Of a DNA stretch of 34,780 nt, positions 1 to 6,496 are shown one piece after another; position 1 is the first letter of the stretch, and every line of letters begins with the position of its first letter. The stretch spans positions 1 to 34,780 of the IMG/VR virus record IMGVR_UViG_3300025120_000236. One strand, written 5' to 3'. Source of the stretch: a virus. The notes under the pieces are model-generated. The model was not told the DNA's origin. It saw nothing but the letters and a program-made list of their open reading frames with translations, and did not search any database. A program made the position numbers and the translations under genes.

Positions 1-13
1 TTATAACGAAAAT

Positions 14-35
14 TTAATAATATGATATTTATTAA
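14..35 (+). promoter_or_regulatory. AT-rich dyad upstream of first gene (candidate late control element)
   Basis: Perfect 7-bp inverted repeat, TTAATAA (14-20) and TTATTAA (29-35), around an 8-nt spacer. It ends 23 nt before the ATG at 59. The 7-8-7 geometry matches dyads before the genes at 11615, 27629 and 29429, but the arm sequence is less similar to theirs. In DNA this AT-rich such dyads also arise by chance, so this copy is weaker than those at 27590 and 29393. Confidence 0.35.
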
Positions 36-58
36 CAAGTAAAGTAACAAGGAAAATT

Positions 59-754
59 ATGGCAAAACAAATCAAACTAAAAGATATTTTAAAAGAACAC
101 ACACTTTCAATGGTGGGTGGAGTAGTAACTACACCAGCTATTAACTCAGGATATGGTTCTTTAACACAAATCGTTAAAGAAAAATATGGTGATGTTGAAA
201 ACGAACCTAAAGTAAGTTCAGAACAAATTTTATCAAAAATACAAGAATTTGGTAAACTAGGTAACACTATTTATCAATCTGGTGATTTAAAAGAAACAGC
301 AAAAACACTTTCTGATATCGCAAGTGCAGCTAGTGTTCATACACTAAGAGAAACAGAAGATTGGTTTGACAAAGTTACGGTAAATCGTAATATGAAAGAA
401 TTAACAAACTTATCAAAACAATTCGGTAAGTTATCTGAAGAAGCAAGTTCAGTTCAACAAAGACTATCAGCATTATACGAAGATATGGGTGGTGTATTGG
501 GTCGTTACTATGACTTAAACGAAACTCATATAGACGGACACGAGTCAGATGATGATGAAACTATGGGAGTTGAAACCGGTAAGGAAAATCCTTACAGAGA
601 ACCAGTTTCTGAAGCAGATAATAAATATGCAGAATTTTTTAGAAGTGCTCTAAACAAGTTTGGAGTAAGTTCACCAGCAGAACTAGGTGATAAGAAAAAA
701 GCTTTCTACAACTATGTAGATAAAAACTATCAAGCAAAACAAGAAACAGACTAA
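59..754 (+). CDS. Conserved head-region protein of unknown function, 231 aa
   Basis: I do not recognise a named family with confidence. The ATG at 59 follows an AAGGAAAA ribosome site. The protein is soluble and helix-rich: there is no signal peptide or membrane segment, residues 60-150 look amphipathic or coiled, an acidic stretch (ESDDDE) lies near residue 163, and the C-terminal domain carries FGVSSPAEL followed by a lysine-rich run and YVDKNY. That tail resembles short C-terminal modules in structural proteins of marine T4-like phages (from memory, not searched). It lies upstream of bS21, scaffold and capsid genes, roughly where T4 has its prohead core genes 67/68/21, so an internal head or prohead-core role is a reasonable inference. 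The prohead protease is not in the window and may lie just upstream. Confidence 0.6.
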   Translation: MAKQIKLKDILKEHTLSMVGGVVTTPAINSGYGSLTQIVKEKYGDVENEPKVSSEQILSKIQEFGKLGNTIYQSGDLKETAKTLSDIASAASVHTLRETEDWFDKVTVNRNMKELTNLSKQFGKLSEEASSVQQRLSALYEDMGGVLGRYYDLNETHIDGHESDDDETMGVETGKENPYREPVSEADNKYAEFFRSALNKFGVSSPAELGDKKKAFYNYVDKNYQAKQETD

Positions 755-763
755 GAGGTTAAA

Positions 764-952
764 TTGTTCAAGGTTACAGTAAAAAACAACAACATAGAAT
801 ACGCATTAAGACTATTAAAGAAGAAAGTAAAAGACTCTGGATTACTGATTGAGTTAAGAGAAAGAGAATTTTACACAAAACCTTCACTTAAGAAGAGAGA
901 GCAAAGAAAAAGAGCTCGTGCGATGTATAAAAATTTATCAAAAAATAAATAA
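764..952 (+). CDS. rpsU: Phage-encoded ribosomal protein bS21
   Basis: A 62-residue, strongly basic protein with the bS21 layout: an N-terminal strand (FKVTVKNNN), an alanine/leucine/arginine helix, then REREFYTKPS, which matches the cellular bS21 motif REFYEKP, and a Lys/Arg-rich C-terminal helix. Cellular bS21 is about 70 aa, so length fits. The start is TTG at 764, preceded by AAGAGG; no ATG begins the domain in frame. It sits 9 nt after the previous gene. bS21 binds the 30S platform near the anti-Shine-Dalgarno end of 16S rRNA. Viral copies are known in marine phages and are thought to join host ribosomes and favour viral messages; that role is inference here. Placement inside the head operon suggests late expression. 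Confidence 0.9.
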   Translation: MFKVTVKNNNIEYALRLLKKKVKDSGLLIELREREFYTKPSLKKREQRKRARAMYKNLSKNK

Positions 953-981
953 AAAGTCAAGAAAAAAAGACGATTTTTTTC
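949..981 (+). terminator. Weak AT hairpin after the bS21 gene, with shared ATAAAAAGTCAA leader
   Basis: The stop codon is followed by ATAAAAAGTCAA (949-960) and a perfect 8-bp inverted repeat GAAAAAAA (961-968) / TTTTTTTC (974-981) with loop GACGA. The descending arm doubles as a T run, so it may act as a weak or bidirectional terminator or an RNA-end stabiliser. The same 12-mer follows the stop codon of the 703-aa fibre gene at 11531-11542, again before a small hairpin. The stem is nearly all A-T, so strong termination is not expected. Confidence 0.45.
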
Positions 982-984
982 ATA

Positions 985-997
985 CTTTTATATTTAT
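985..997 (+). promoter_or_regulatory. TTATATTTAT motif in the gap upstream of the scaffold gene
   Basis: CTTTTATATTTAT lies in the 147-nt gap between bS21 and the scaffold gene. TTATATTTAT is exactly the core seen before the genes at 4051, 11615, 27629 and 29429. Here it is about 100 nt from the next ATG, so it would give a longer leader. Candidate phage late promoter; direction and activity are inferred. Confidence 0.35.
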
Positions 998-1056
998 ATG
1001 TAAACACAATATCGGTCTATCTGACCAATTCATATATTGTATATTAATAACCTTAT

Positions 1057-1076
1057 TATAGTTCTCAATAACTATA
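1057..1076 (+). promoter_or_regulatory. Dyad 23 nt upstream of the scaffold gene
   Basis: Perfect 7-bp inverted repeat TATAGTT (1057-1063) / AACTATA (1070-1076) with a 6-nt spacer, ending 23 nt before the ATG at 1100. The context CTTATTATAG...AACTATA loosely resembles the element at 11556. A member of the proposed dyad family, but less conserved. Confidence 0.3.
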
Positions 1077-1099
1077 CTTGATTCCAATGGAGAAATAAA

Positions 1100-2236
1100 A
1101 TGGATGATATTTTAAAAGAAGCAATCGCTGATGCTAAAGCACTTCGTGCAACTGCGTTAGAGAATGCAAAAATAGCTCTTGAGGAAGCGTTTACACCGCG
1201 TTTAAAGAATATGTTATCTCAGAAAATTCAATCTGAAGTCGAAGGCGAAGATGAAGTTGAAGAGAGAATGTATGATGAAGACGAGGTTGAAGATGGACAC
1301 GAAGATGTTTCTGAAACTGAACACGAGGACGATGTTGCTGAAAGAATGCACGACGAAGACGAGGATGAAGTAGAAGAAGCGGAACATATGGAAGACGAAG
1401 CTGAACATATGGAAGACGAAGACGAACATATGGAAACCGAAACTGAAGACGAAATGTCTGATGAAGGTGAACATATGGAAGACGAAGCCGAACATATGGA
1501 AGACGAAGACGAACATATGGAAGACGAAGGTGAACATATGGAAGACGAAGACGAAGATGAATTAGATTTAGAATCAGTAATTAAAGAACTTGAGGAAGAA
1601 TTAGATACATCAGCTGTTGGAGACTCTGAAAATAAAGAACCTTCAGACTCAGCAAGTGACTCATCTGCAATCGGACAAGGCCCAGAAGCCGAAGGTTCTG
1701 ATAAAGACGGCGGAAAAGAAAATTCTGATGACGAAGATGTCAAAGAAAAAGTAATGGAAGCAGAAGAATCAGAAATGTCTGATGAAGACGAAGAAATCGA
1801 CCTTGACGAAGTCATTAAAGCTCTTTCTGAAGAAGAAGGAATGGAAGACGAAGAAGAGGAAGAAAGTGTTGACGAAATGAAAACTACACTAAAAGAATAC
1901 AAGGATACAATTGGTTTCCTTCGTGAGAAATTAAACGAAGTTAATCTATTGAATGCTAAATTACTATTTACAAACAAACTCTTTAGAGGGTTTGGTTTAA
2001 ATAATAATCAAAAACTTTCAGTTGTAGAGCAATTTGACCGCACTAAAAACTTAAGAGAAATCAAACTAGTTTACACTACATTAGCAGAATCTTTTCAAGG
2101 TAATGGTAATAAGAGAGTAAACGAGAGTAAAGGTCAAGCATCTAAACCTGTTCAATCAACTGCACCGAAGAAAGAAGTAATTTCTGAAGGCGCTGAAATG
2201 AAGAACAGATTCAAGAAGCTTGCAAACTTAGTATAA
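1100..2236 (+). CDS. Prohead scaffold / core protein, gp22-like, with acidic heptad repeats
   Basis: A 378-aa, extremely acidic protein directly upstream of the capsid gene, the position of T4 gp22, which forms the prohead core and is later degraded by the head protease. Residues 1-40 are a mixed helix. Residues about 45-160 are almost all Glu/Asp, with seven copies of EHMEDEx (x = A, D or G). Two related helical motifs, LDLESVIKELEEEL near residue 155 and IDLDEVIKALSEEE near residue 233, flank a second acidic/serine linker. The C-terminal third (from about residue 260) is an ordered coiled-coil-like domain with basic residues and the segment NNNQKLSVVEQF. The start ATG follows TGGAG. Assignment rests on position, composition and the C-terminal domain; gp22-type scaffolds diverge fast. 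Confidence 0.75.
   Translation: MDDILKEAIADAKALRATALENAKIALEEAFTPRLKNMLSQKIQSEVEGEDEVEERMYDEDEVEDGHEDVSETEHEDDVAERMHDEDEDEVEEAEHMEDEAEHMEDEDEHMETETEDEMSDEGEHMEDEAEHMEDEDEHMEDEGEHMEDEDEDELDLESVIKELEEELDTSAVGDSENKEPSDSASDSSAIGQGPEAEGSDKDGGKENSDDEDVKEKVMEAEESEMSDEDEEIDLDEVIKALSEEEGMEDEEEEESVDEMKTTLKEYKDTIGFLREKLNEVNLLNAKLLFTNKLFRGFGLNNNQKLSVVEQFDRTKNLREIKLVYTTLAESFQGNGNKRVNESKGQASKPVQSTAPKKEVISEGAEMKNRFKKLANLV
1382..1552 (+). repeat. In-frame 21-nt tandem repeats encoding EHMEDEx
   Basis: Seven 21-nt units close to GAACATATGGAAGACGAAG followed by a variable codon encode EHMEDE plus A, D or G. Units start at 1382, 1403, 1424, 1469, 1490, 1511 and 1532; the third is changed after EHME and extended to 45 nt. 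Bases as well as residues are conserved, pointing to recent expansion by slippage or unequal recombination. The 7-residue period equals a coiled-coil heptad. Confidence 0.9.
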
Positions 2237-2289
2237 CTTGAGAAATCAATTTATAAAATTTAAACAAATTAATCAAATCGGAGAATAAA

Positions 2290-3906
2290 ATGTCAGATTT
2301 AAAAAACATCAATCAATTACTTGATGGTAACAATCCACATCAACAACTCTTAGAACAAACAAGACAACTGACTTCCAAATGGGAGCCAACTGGTCTATTA
2401 GAAGGTATTGATACTGAAACACAAAGAAGTGGTATGGCAGTGTTGCTTGAAAACCAAGCAAATCAACTTGTCAACGAAGCTTCAAGCGTTGGAACAGCAT
2501 CAAACAATGAACAATGGTCAGGTGTTGCTTTACCGTTAGTTCGTAGAATTTTTGGTGAGTTAGCTGCACAAGATTTTGTATCTGTGCAACCAATGAATTT
2601 ACCATCAGGTCTAATATTTTATCTCGATTTCAGATACGGAACAAATCAATCAAACTTTGATTCCAACCAAAATGTCCACGGTGTAACATCAGCTTCTGGT
2701 GATGCAACTGAAGGACTTTATGGTGGAGGAAAGTTTGGTTATTCAATCAATGATACATCATTAACAGTAACAACAAGCTCATATTCAACAGCTTCAGTTA
2801 ACTTTGGTGATGTAGATTTTGAACCATCATTAAGTTCATCATTCACTAATCTAAGACAGATTATAATCGCTAAATCAGCGTTTACAAATCCTGACTTAGA
2901 TGGTGTGAGAGCTTTTGAAATTAGTGGTAGTGGAGACACGCATTTAGATGCAAGTTACCCAACTTTCACAAAAACAACTGGTTCAAACATCTCATTTGTC
3001 GTTGACCCAACATTAGTAATTACACCATCATCTATTTTTGGTAGTGGTTCAAGTCTTGTATTTAAATATCACAAGGCTCCAACCGATACTACTAGAGGTG
3101 ATTTTGAAGCGACAGCAGACGGAACAGCTGCGGAGTCGGATGCAGGAATTCCTGAAATCGATATCGCACTAAGAAGTATTGCAATAGTTGCAAAAACAAG
3201 AAAACTAAAAGCTGTATGGACTCCTGAGTTAGCTCAAGACCTAAACGCTTATCATTCAGTTGACGCTGAAGCAGAACTAACATCACTATTAAGTGAGTAT
3301 ATTTCAATGGAAATTGATTTAGAAATACTTGATATGTTGATGAGTGGTGCTTCCGCTAAAACAGAAAGATGGTCAGCTTTTGTTGGACGCGAGTATGAAA
3401 GCTCAACCAACTCTTTCAAGAATACTGCAACTAACGCTAGTGCTTACACTAAGGGAGAATGGTTCCAGACATTAGGTAACAAGATACAATCAGTATCTAA
3501 TGCAATTCACCAAAAAACTCTAAGAGGAGGAGCTAACTTTATAGTAATCTCACCTGAAACTGCAACAATCCTAGAATCTATTCCTGGATATGCAACAACT
3601 TCAGATGGTGCTGTAGATAGTTCTTACGCAATGGGTGTTCAAAAAGTTGGTCTATTAAACAATAGATTCAATGTATACAAGAACCCTTATATGCAAGAAA
3701 ATCAAATCCTTTGTGGATTTAGAGGTTCAAACTTCTTAGAAACTGGTGCTGTGTATTCACCTTATGTACCGTTAATTATGACACCGTTAGTTTATGACCC
3801 AACTAACTTTACACCGCGTAAGGGAGTTATGACTCGTTACGCTAAGAAGATGGTTCGTCCAGAATTCTATGGTAAAGTTATTGTTGCAGATGTAGACAAA
3901 GTGTAA
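2290..3906 (+). CDS. 23: Major capsid protein, gp23-like
   Basis: A 538-aa T4-type major capsid protein (T4 gp23 is 521 aa). The N-terminal part contains KWEPTGLLEG and AVLLENQ, matching the T4 propeptide pattern of KW.P.LE and FENQ. It is followed by LPLVRRIFGELAAQDFVSVQ, PMNLPSG and an FRYG element, aligning with the T4 gp23 block around VRRAIPNL, GVQPMNSPTG and VYG. The family's prohead protease cuts after Glu in a hydrophobic-x-Glu context. LVNE-AS at residues 60-65 is the best candidate, placing cleavage after Glu63 against Glu65 in T4. The C-terminal part carries the conserved FTPRKGVMTRYAKKMVRPEF region near residue 507. The ATG follows CGGAG, and a strong terminator follows the stop. 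Confidence 0.95.
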   Translation: MSDLKNINQLLDGNNPHQQLLEQTRQLTSKWEPTGLLEGIDTETQRSGMAVLLENQANQLVNEASSVGTASNNEQWSGVALPLVRRIFGELAAQDFVSVQPMNLPSGLIFYLDFRYGTNQSNFDSNQNVHGVTSASGDATEGLYGGGKFGYSINDTSLTVTTSSYSTASVNFGDVDFEPSLSSSFTNLRQIIIAKSAFTNPDLDGVRAFEISGSGDTHLDASYPTFTKTTGSNISFVVDPTLVITPSSIFGSGSSLVFKYHKAPTDTTRGDFEATADGTAAESDAGIPEIDIALRSIAIVAKTRKLKAVWTPELAQDLNAYHSVDAEAELTSLLSEYISMEIDLEILDMLMSGASAKTERWSAFVGREYESSTNSFKNTATNASAYTKGEWFQTLGNKIQSVSNAIHQKTLRGGANFIVISPETATILESIPGYATTSDGAVDSSYAMGVQKVGLLNNRFNVYKNPYMQENQILCGFRGSNFLETGAVYSPYVPLIMTPLVYDPTNFTPRKGVMTRYAKKMVRPEFYGKVIVADVDKV

Positions 3907-3953
3907 TAAATGACAATCAGAAGTCGAGTAGTTAATTTTTAATTAACAACTAA

Positions 3954-3983
3954 AAAAAACCCCCAGTTCGCTGGGGGTTTTTT
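3954..3983 (+). terminator. Strong intrinsic terminator after the capsid gene
   Basis: The perfect 13-bp stem is AAAAAACCCCCAG (3954-3966) paired with CTGGGGGTTTTTT (3971-3983). It closes on a TTCG tetraloop (3967-3970) and runs into a T tract. It lies 47 nt after the capsid stop and ends the head transcription unit; the A-tract side could also work on the opposite strand. Confidence 0.93.
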
Positions 3984-4013
3984 GTTTCGTATATTAGTGG
4001 TTTTTATAACTTT

Positions 4014-4037
4014 CTTATATTTATTTATAGAATATTT
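4014..4037 (+). promoter_or_regulatory. CTTATATTTATT element upstream of the neck operon
   Basis: CTTATATTTATT (4014-4025) is followed by an imperfect right arm AATATTT (4031-4037; 5 of 7 pair with TTATATT). It lies between the capsid terminator and the ATG at 4051, where a new promoter is needed. The identical 12-mer occurs at 11556 and 29392, and with one change at 27589. TATTTATA at 4022-4029 is the reverse complement of the T4 late -10 TATAAATA, but no leftward gene exists to use it. Best read as a late promoter. Confidence 0.55.
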
Positions 4038-4050
4038 AACGGAGAAAAAT

Positions 4051-5205
4051 ATGGCTCAAGAACCAATATGGCCTGGTTCAGGTTCAGCAGTTAGTGGTAA
4101 TACACCATTTGGAACTTATGATGATGATTCAACTTATCAATCAGAAGCTCCAAAGTTTGCTGACTGGTGTTCAAAACGATTAGGTTATCCACTAATGAAT
4201 GTGGAATTACAAGATAAACAATTTTATGCTTGCTTAGAGGAAGCTGTGACTGAATATTCAGCACAAGTAAATCAATATAATATTAAAGACAATTTACTTT
4301 CCTTGCAAGGACAACCAACATCATCAAACTTAACTCATAAGAGAGTAACCCCGAATTTGGGAAGAAGTGTATTCTTATCACAAGCTTACGGAACTGAAGC
4401 TGGAGTCGGTGGTTTAGTAGATATCAAATCTGGTTCACTTGATGTAGTTAGTGGTTCACAAGACTATGATGTAGACGCTTTATTCGCACAAGTGAGTGAA
4501 AGTGGTAACGCTATAGAATTAAAGAAAGTGTTTTACCAAGAATCACCAGCAGTTCAAAGATATTTTGACCCGTATGCTGGAACAGGAGCTGGGACAATGA
4601 ATATGATGGACCAGTTTGGATTTGGTGATTATTCACCAGCAGTATCATTTTTAATGATGCCGGTATACGCAGATATGTTGAGAATACAAGCTATTGAGTT
4701 GAATGACCAAATCAGAAAATCAGCATATACATTTCAATTAAGAAATAATAAATTAAGAATTTTCCCTAAACCAACTAATGATTATAAATTACATTTTAAT
4801 TATGTAGTTCGTTCTGATAGGGATAATGTAATGGTTACAGAGTATTCAGGAAGTTCAGATGTAATTTCCGACTTTTCCAACGCACCATATGATAATATGA
4901 ATTATGGAAGTATTAATGATGTGGGAAGACAATGGATTAGAAAATATGGTTTAGCTCTAACAAAAGAACTGCTTGGAATAGTAAGAAGTAAGTATGGAGC
5001 AATACCAATCCCAGGCGCTGAAACAAGTTTAGATGGAGACACTTTACGAACTGAAGCATCAACGGAGAAAGAAGTTCTTGTTACACAACTTAGAGAAATG
5101 CTTGACCAAACTTCTCGTAGAGCACTACTAGAAGCGGACAAAGATGAATCGGAGTTCCTACAAGAAAAACTTAAACGAGTCCCATATCCAATCTACATAG
5201 GTTAG
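4051..5205 (+). CDS. Neck / head-tail connector protein candidate, gp13-like, 384 aa
   Basis: The ATG at 4051 has a clear CGGAG site at 4040-4044. The same frame is open upstream to 3982, but that would start inside the capsid terminator, so 4051 is chosen. Residues about 30-65 have FADWCSKRLGYPLMNVEL followed by a Gln/Glu helix and EEAVTEYSA. This is the N-terminal pattern of T4-like and other adaptor/neck proteins: a helix ending LG.P....EL, then a second helix ending in Tyr. The C-terminal part has WIRKYGLALTKELLG, AIPIPGAETSLDG, a coiled helix and a final PIYIG. Position directly after the capsid gene and before gp14/gp15-like genes fits a portal-to-tail connector. No catalytic motif is seen. 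The gp13 name comes from remembered family resemblance and synteny. Confidence 0.6.
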   Translation: MAQEPIWPGSGSAVSGNTPFGTYDDDSTYQSEAPKFADWCSKRLGYPLMNVELQDKQFYACLEEAVTEYSAQVNQYNIKDNLLSLQGQPTSSNLTHKRVTPNLGRSVFLSQAYGTEAGVGGLVDIKSGSLDVVSGSQDYDVDALFAQVSESGNAIELKKVFYQESPAVQRYFDPYAGTGAGTMNMMDQFGFGDYSPAVSFLMMPVYADMLRIQAIELNDQIRKSAYTFQLRNNKLRIFPKPTNDYKLHFNYVVRSDRDNVMVTEYSGSSDVISDFSNAPYDNMNYGSINDVGRQWIRKYGLALTKELLGIVRSKYGAIPIPGAETSLDGDTLRTEASTEKEVLVTQLREMLDQTSRRALLEADKDESEFLQEKLKRVPYPIYIG

Positions 5206-5214
5206 GAGTGAGAG

Positions 5215-5718
5215 ATGGCCAATCCACGATTTTTCGGAAAAAATGATTTAGATTTATTTGATAGAGTTAATAAAGAACTCATCGGTGATTTAAGTAATGC
5301 AAATAGTGGAATAATTGACCAAACTGTTATTGTTTACAAAATATCAGCAAGCAATACAGAAATAAATATGTATGGTGAATCATCAAGTGGAAAGGTTTTT
5401 AAACCTGGTATTGAATTAGCTTGTTTGGTTGCATCAGATGATATGACATATAATACAGATGAATTTGGTCCTGATTTAAGACAAAATGGAACATTCTCTT
5501 TTGTGAGACAATCCTTGAGGGATTTAAGTTTAGTATTGGAAATAGGAGATGTTATCGAGTGGTTTACAGCTTATTGGGAAATAACAAATATTAATGAAAA
5601 TCAATTAGTAGGTGGACAATATAAGCAACTTGACGGACAACACATTCATTCAGTCGTATGTAGTGCTAACTTGTTAAGACGAAGTAATCTTAACATTGAA
5701 GAGGTGAGAAGTATTTAA
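5215..5718 (+). CDS. Neck protein candidate, gp14-like, 167 aa
   Basis: The ATG at 5215 follows TAGGAGTGAG; the gene starts 9 nt after the previous stop and its stop overlaps the next ATG by one base. The protein is compact and beta-rich. After the N-terminal helix with NKELIGDL come VIVYKISASNTEINMYGES and KVFKPGIELACLV. The combination of YK, an N.YGES turn and a Pro-containing strand is typical of neck or head-closure proteins of marine T4-like phages (recognised from memory). Its place between the connector candidate and tail terminator genes agrees. It presumably sits in the neck ring between portal and tail; no enzymatic residues are apparent. Confidence 0.6.
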   Translation: MANPRFFGKNDLDLFDRVNKELIGDLSNANSGIIDQTVIVYKISASNTEINMYGESSSGKVFKPGIELACLVASDDMTYNTDEFGPDLRQNGTFSFVRQSLRDLSLVLEIGDVIEWFTAYWEITNINENQLVGGQYKQLDGQHIHSVVCSANLLRRSNLNIEEVRSI

Positions 5719-6494
5719 TGGAAAGAAGTAAGACTTTACCAAGAAAAGAAGACATATTATCAACGAGAGAAAATTTTAACAGAGGATACGATACAACTCG
5801 TAGAGATGATAAAGATAAACTAGTATCAATTGGTTTAATGGATATTGACGCAGCTGTAATGTATTACTTTAATGAGGTAATTAAACCAGAAGTAATAGAT
5901 AATAATGAAAAAATACAAGTTCCTGTTTATTATGCAAATCCTGAAAGATGGAAAATTATTCAAAGAAATGGATATCTTAGAGATGTCAAAGGACAAATGG
6001 TTACACCATTAATTATATTTAAAAGAACATCAGTTAACAAGGATACAAATAATACTTTTATAGCTCGTTCAATTAGTCCAGCATCATCAAATTATACATT
6101 TAAAAAAAAATATACAAAAGAAAATAGATTTACACAAACTTCTACATTATACAGTAATGATGAACCATTGGAAGAAGCACACAATGTTGTGATGCCAAGT
6201 TTTGTAACAATTAATTATAATTGTATTATATTTACACCTTATATAGACCAAATGAATCAAATTGTAGAAAAAATTAGTTGGTCAAAAAATTCATATTGGG
6301 GTGAACCCGATAAATTTAAATTTAAAGCTGGTATAACAACCTTCACAGATGCATCTGAATTTGAAGGAGAAAGAATTATTAAAACTACATTTGATTTGAG
6401 TATGAAAGGGTATCTGATTCCATATTCATTTGACAACATAGTCAACACACAAAAAGAATATTCAGATAGAATTGGGTTAGAGATAGGAGTTTAA
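5718..6494 (+). CDS. Tail terminator / sheath stabiliser, gp15-like, copy 1
   Basis: A 258-aa protein whose landmarks run in the same order as T4 gp15. There is QVPVYYANPERW (T4 has RVPITYASKEHF) and MVTPLIIFKR (T4 ILPRINLHLVDF). NYNCIIFTPYIDQMNQIVEKI follows (T4 YELSIFTRYEDDMFQIVEQI). Last are WGEP and ITTFTDASEF, and then TTFDLSMKGYLIPYSF (T4 WSLTFEVNGWMYPP). T4 gp15 is 272 aa. In T4 it forms the hexameric ring that caps the sheath and tube and docks to the neck. The translational start overlaps the previous stop (TAATG). The next gene is a clear paralogue, so the two may form a mixed ring or stacked rings. Confidence 0.75.
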   Translation: MERSKTLPRKEDILSTRENFNRGYDTTRRDDKDKLVSIGLMDIDAAVMYYFNEVIKPEVIDNNEKIQVPVYYANPERWKIIQRNGYLRDVKGQMVTPLIIFKRTSVNKDTNNTFIARSISPASSNYTFKKKYTKENRFTQTSTLYSNDEPLEEAHNVVMPSFVTINYNCIIFTPYIDQMNQIVEKISWSKNSYWGEPDKFKFKAGITTFTDASEFEGERIIKTTFDLSMKGYLIPYSFDNIVNTQKEYSDRIGLEIGV

Positions 6495-6496
6495 TA

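Noticed and set aside
1214-1977. Two long minus-strand open frames (107 and 249 aa) opposite the scaffold gene
   Set aside because: Their Ser-rich and Phe/His/Met-rich content is just the antisense of GAA/GAC/CAT/ATG repeats. No ribosome site or neighbouring minus-strand gene supports them.
4022-4029. Minus-strand T4 late promoter (TATAAATA read on the reverse strand)
   Set aside because: No leftward gene exists for it to serve, and the rightward CTTATATTTATT context recurs before rightward genes.
3982-4050. Upstream in-frame start for the neck gene
   Set aside because: It would begin inside the capsid terminator. The ATG at 4051 has CGGAG and begins the recognisable protein.
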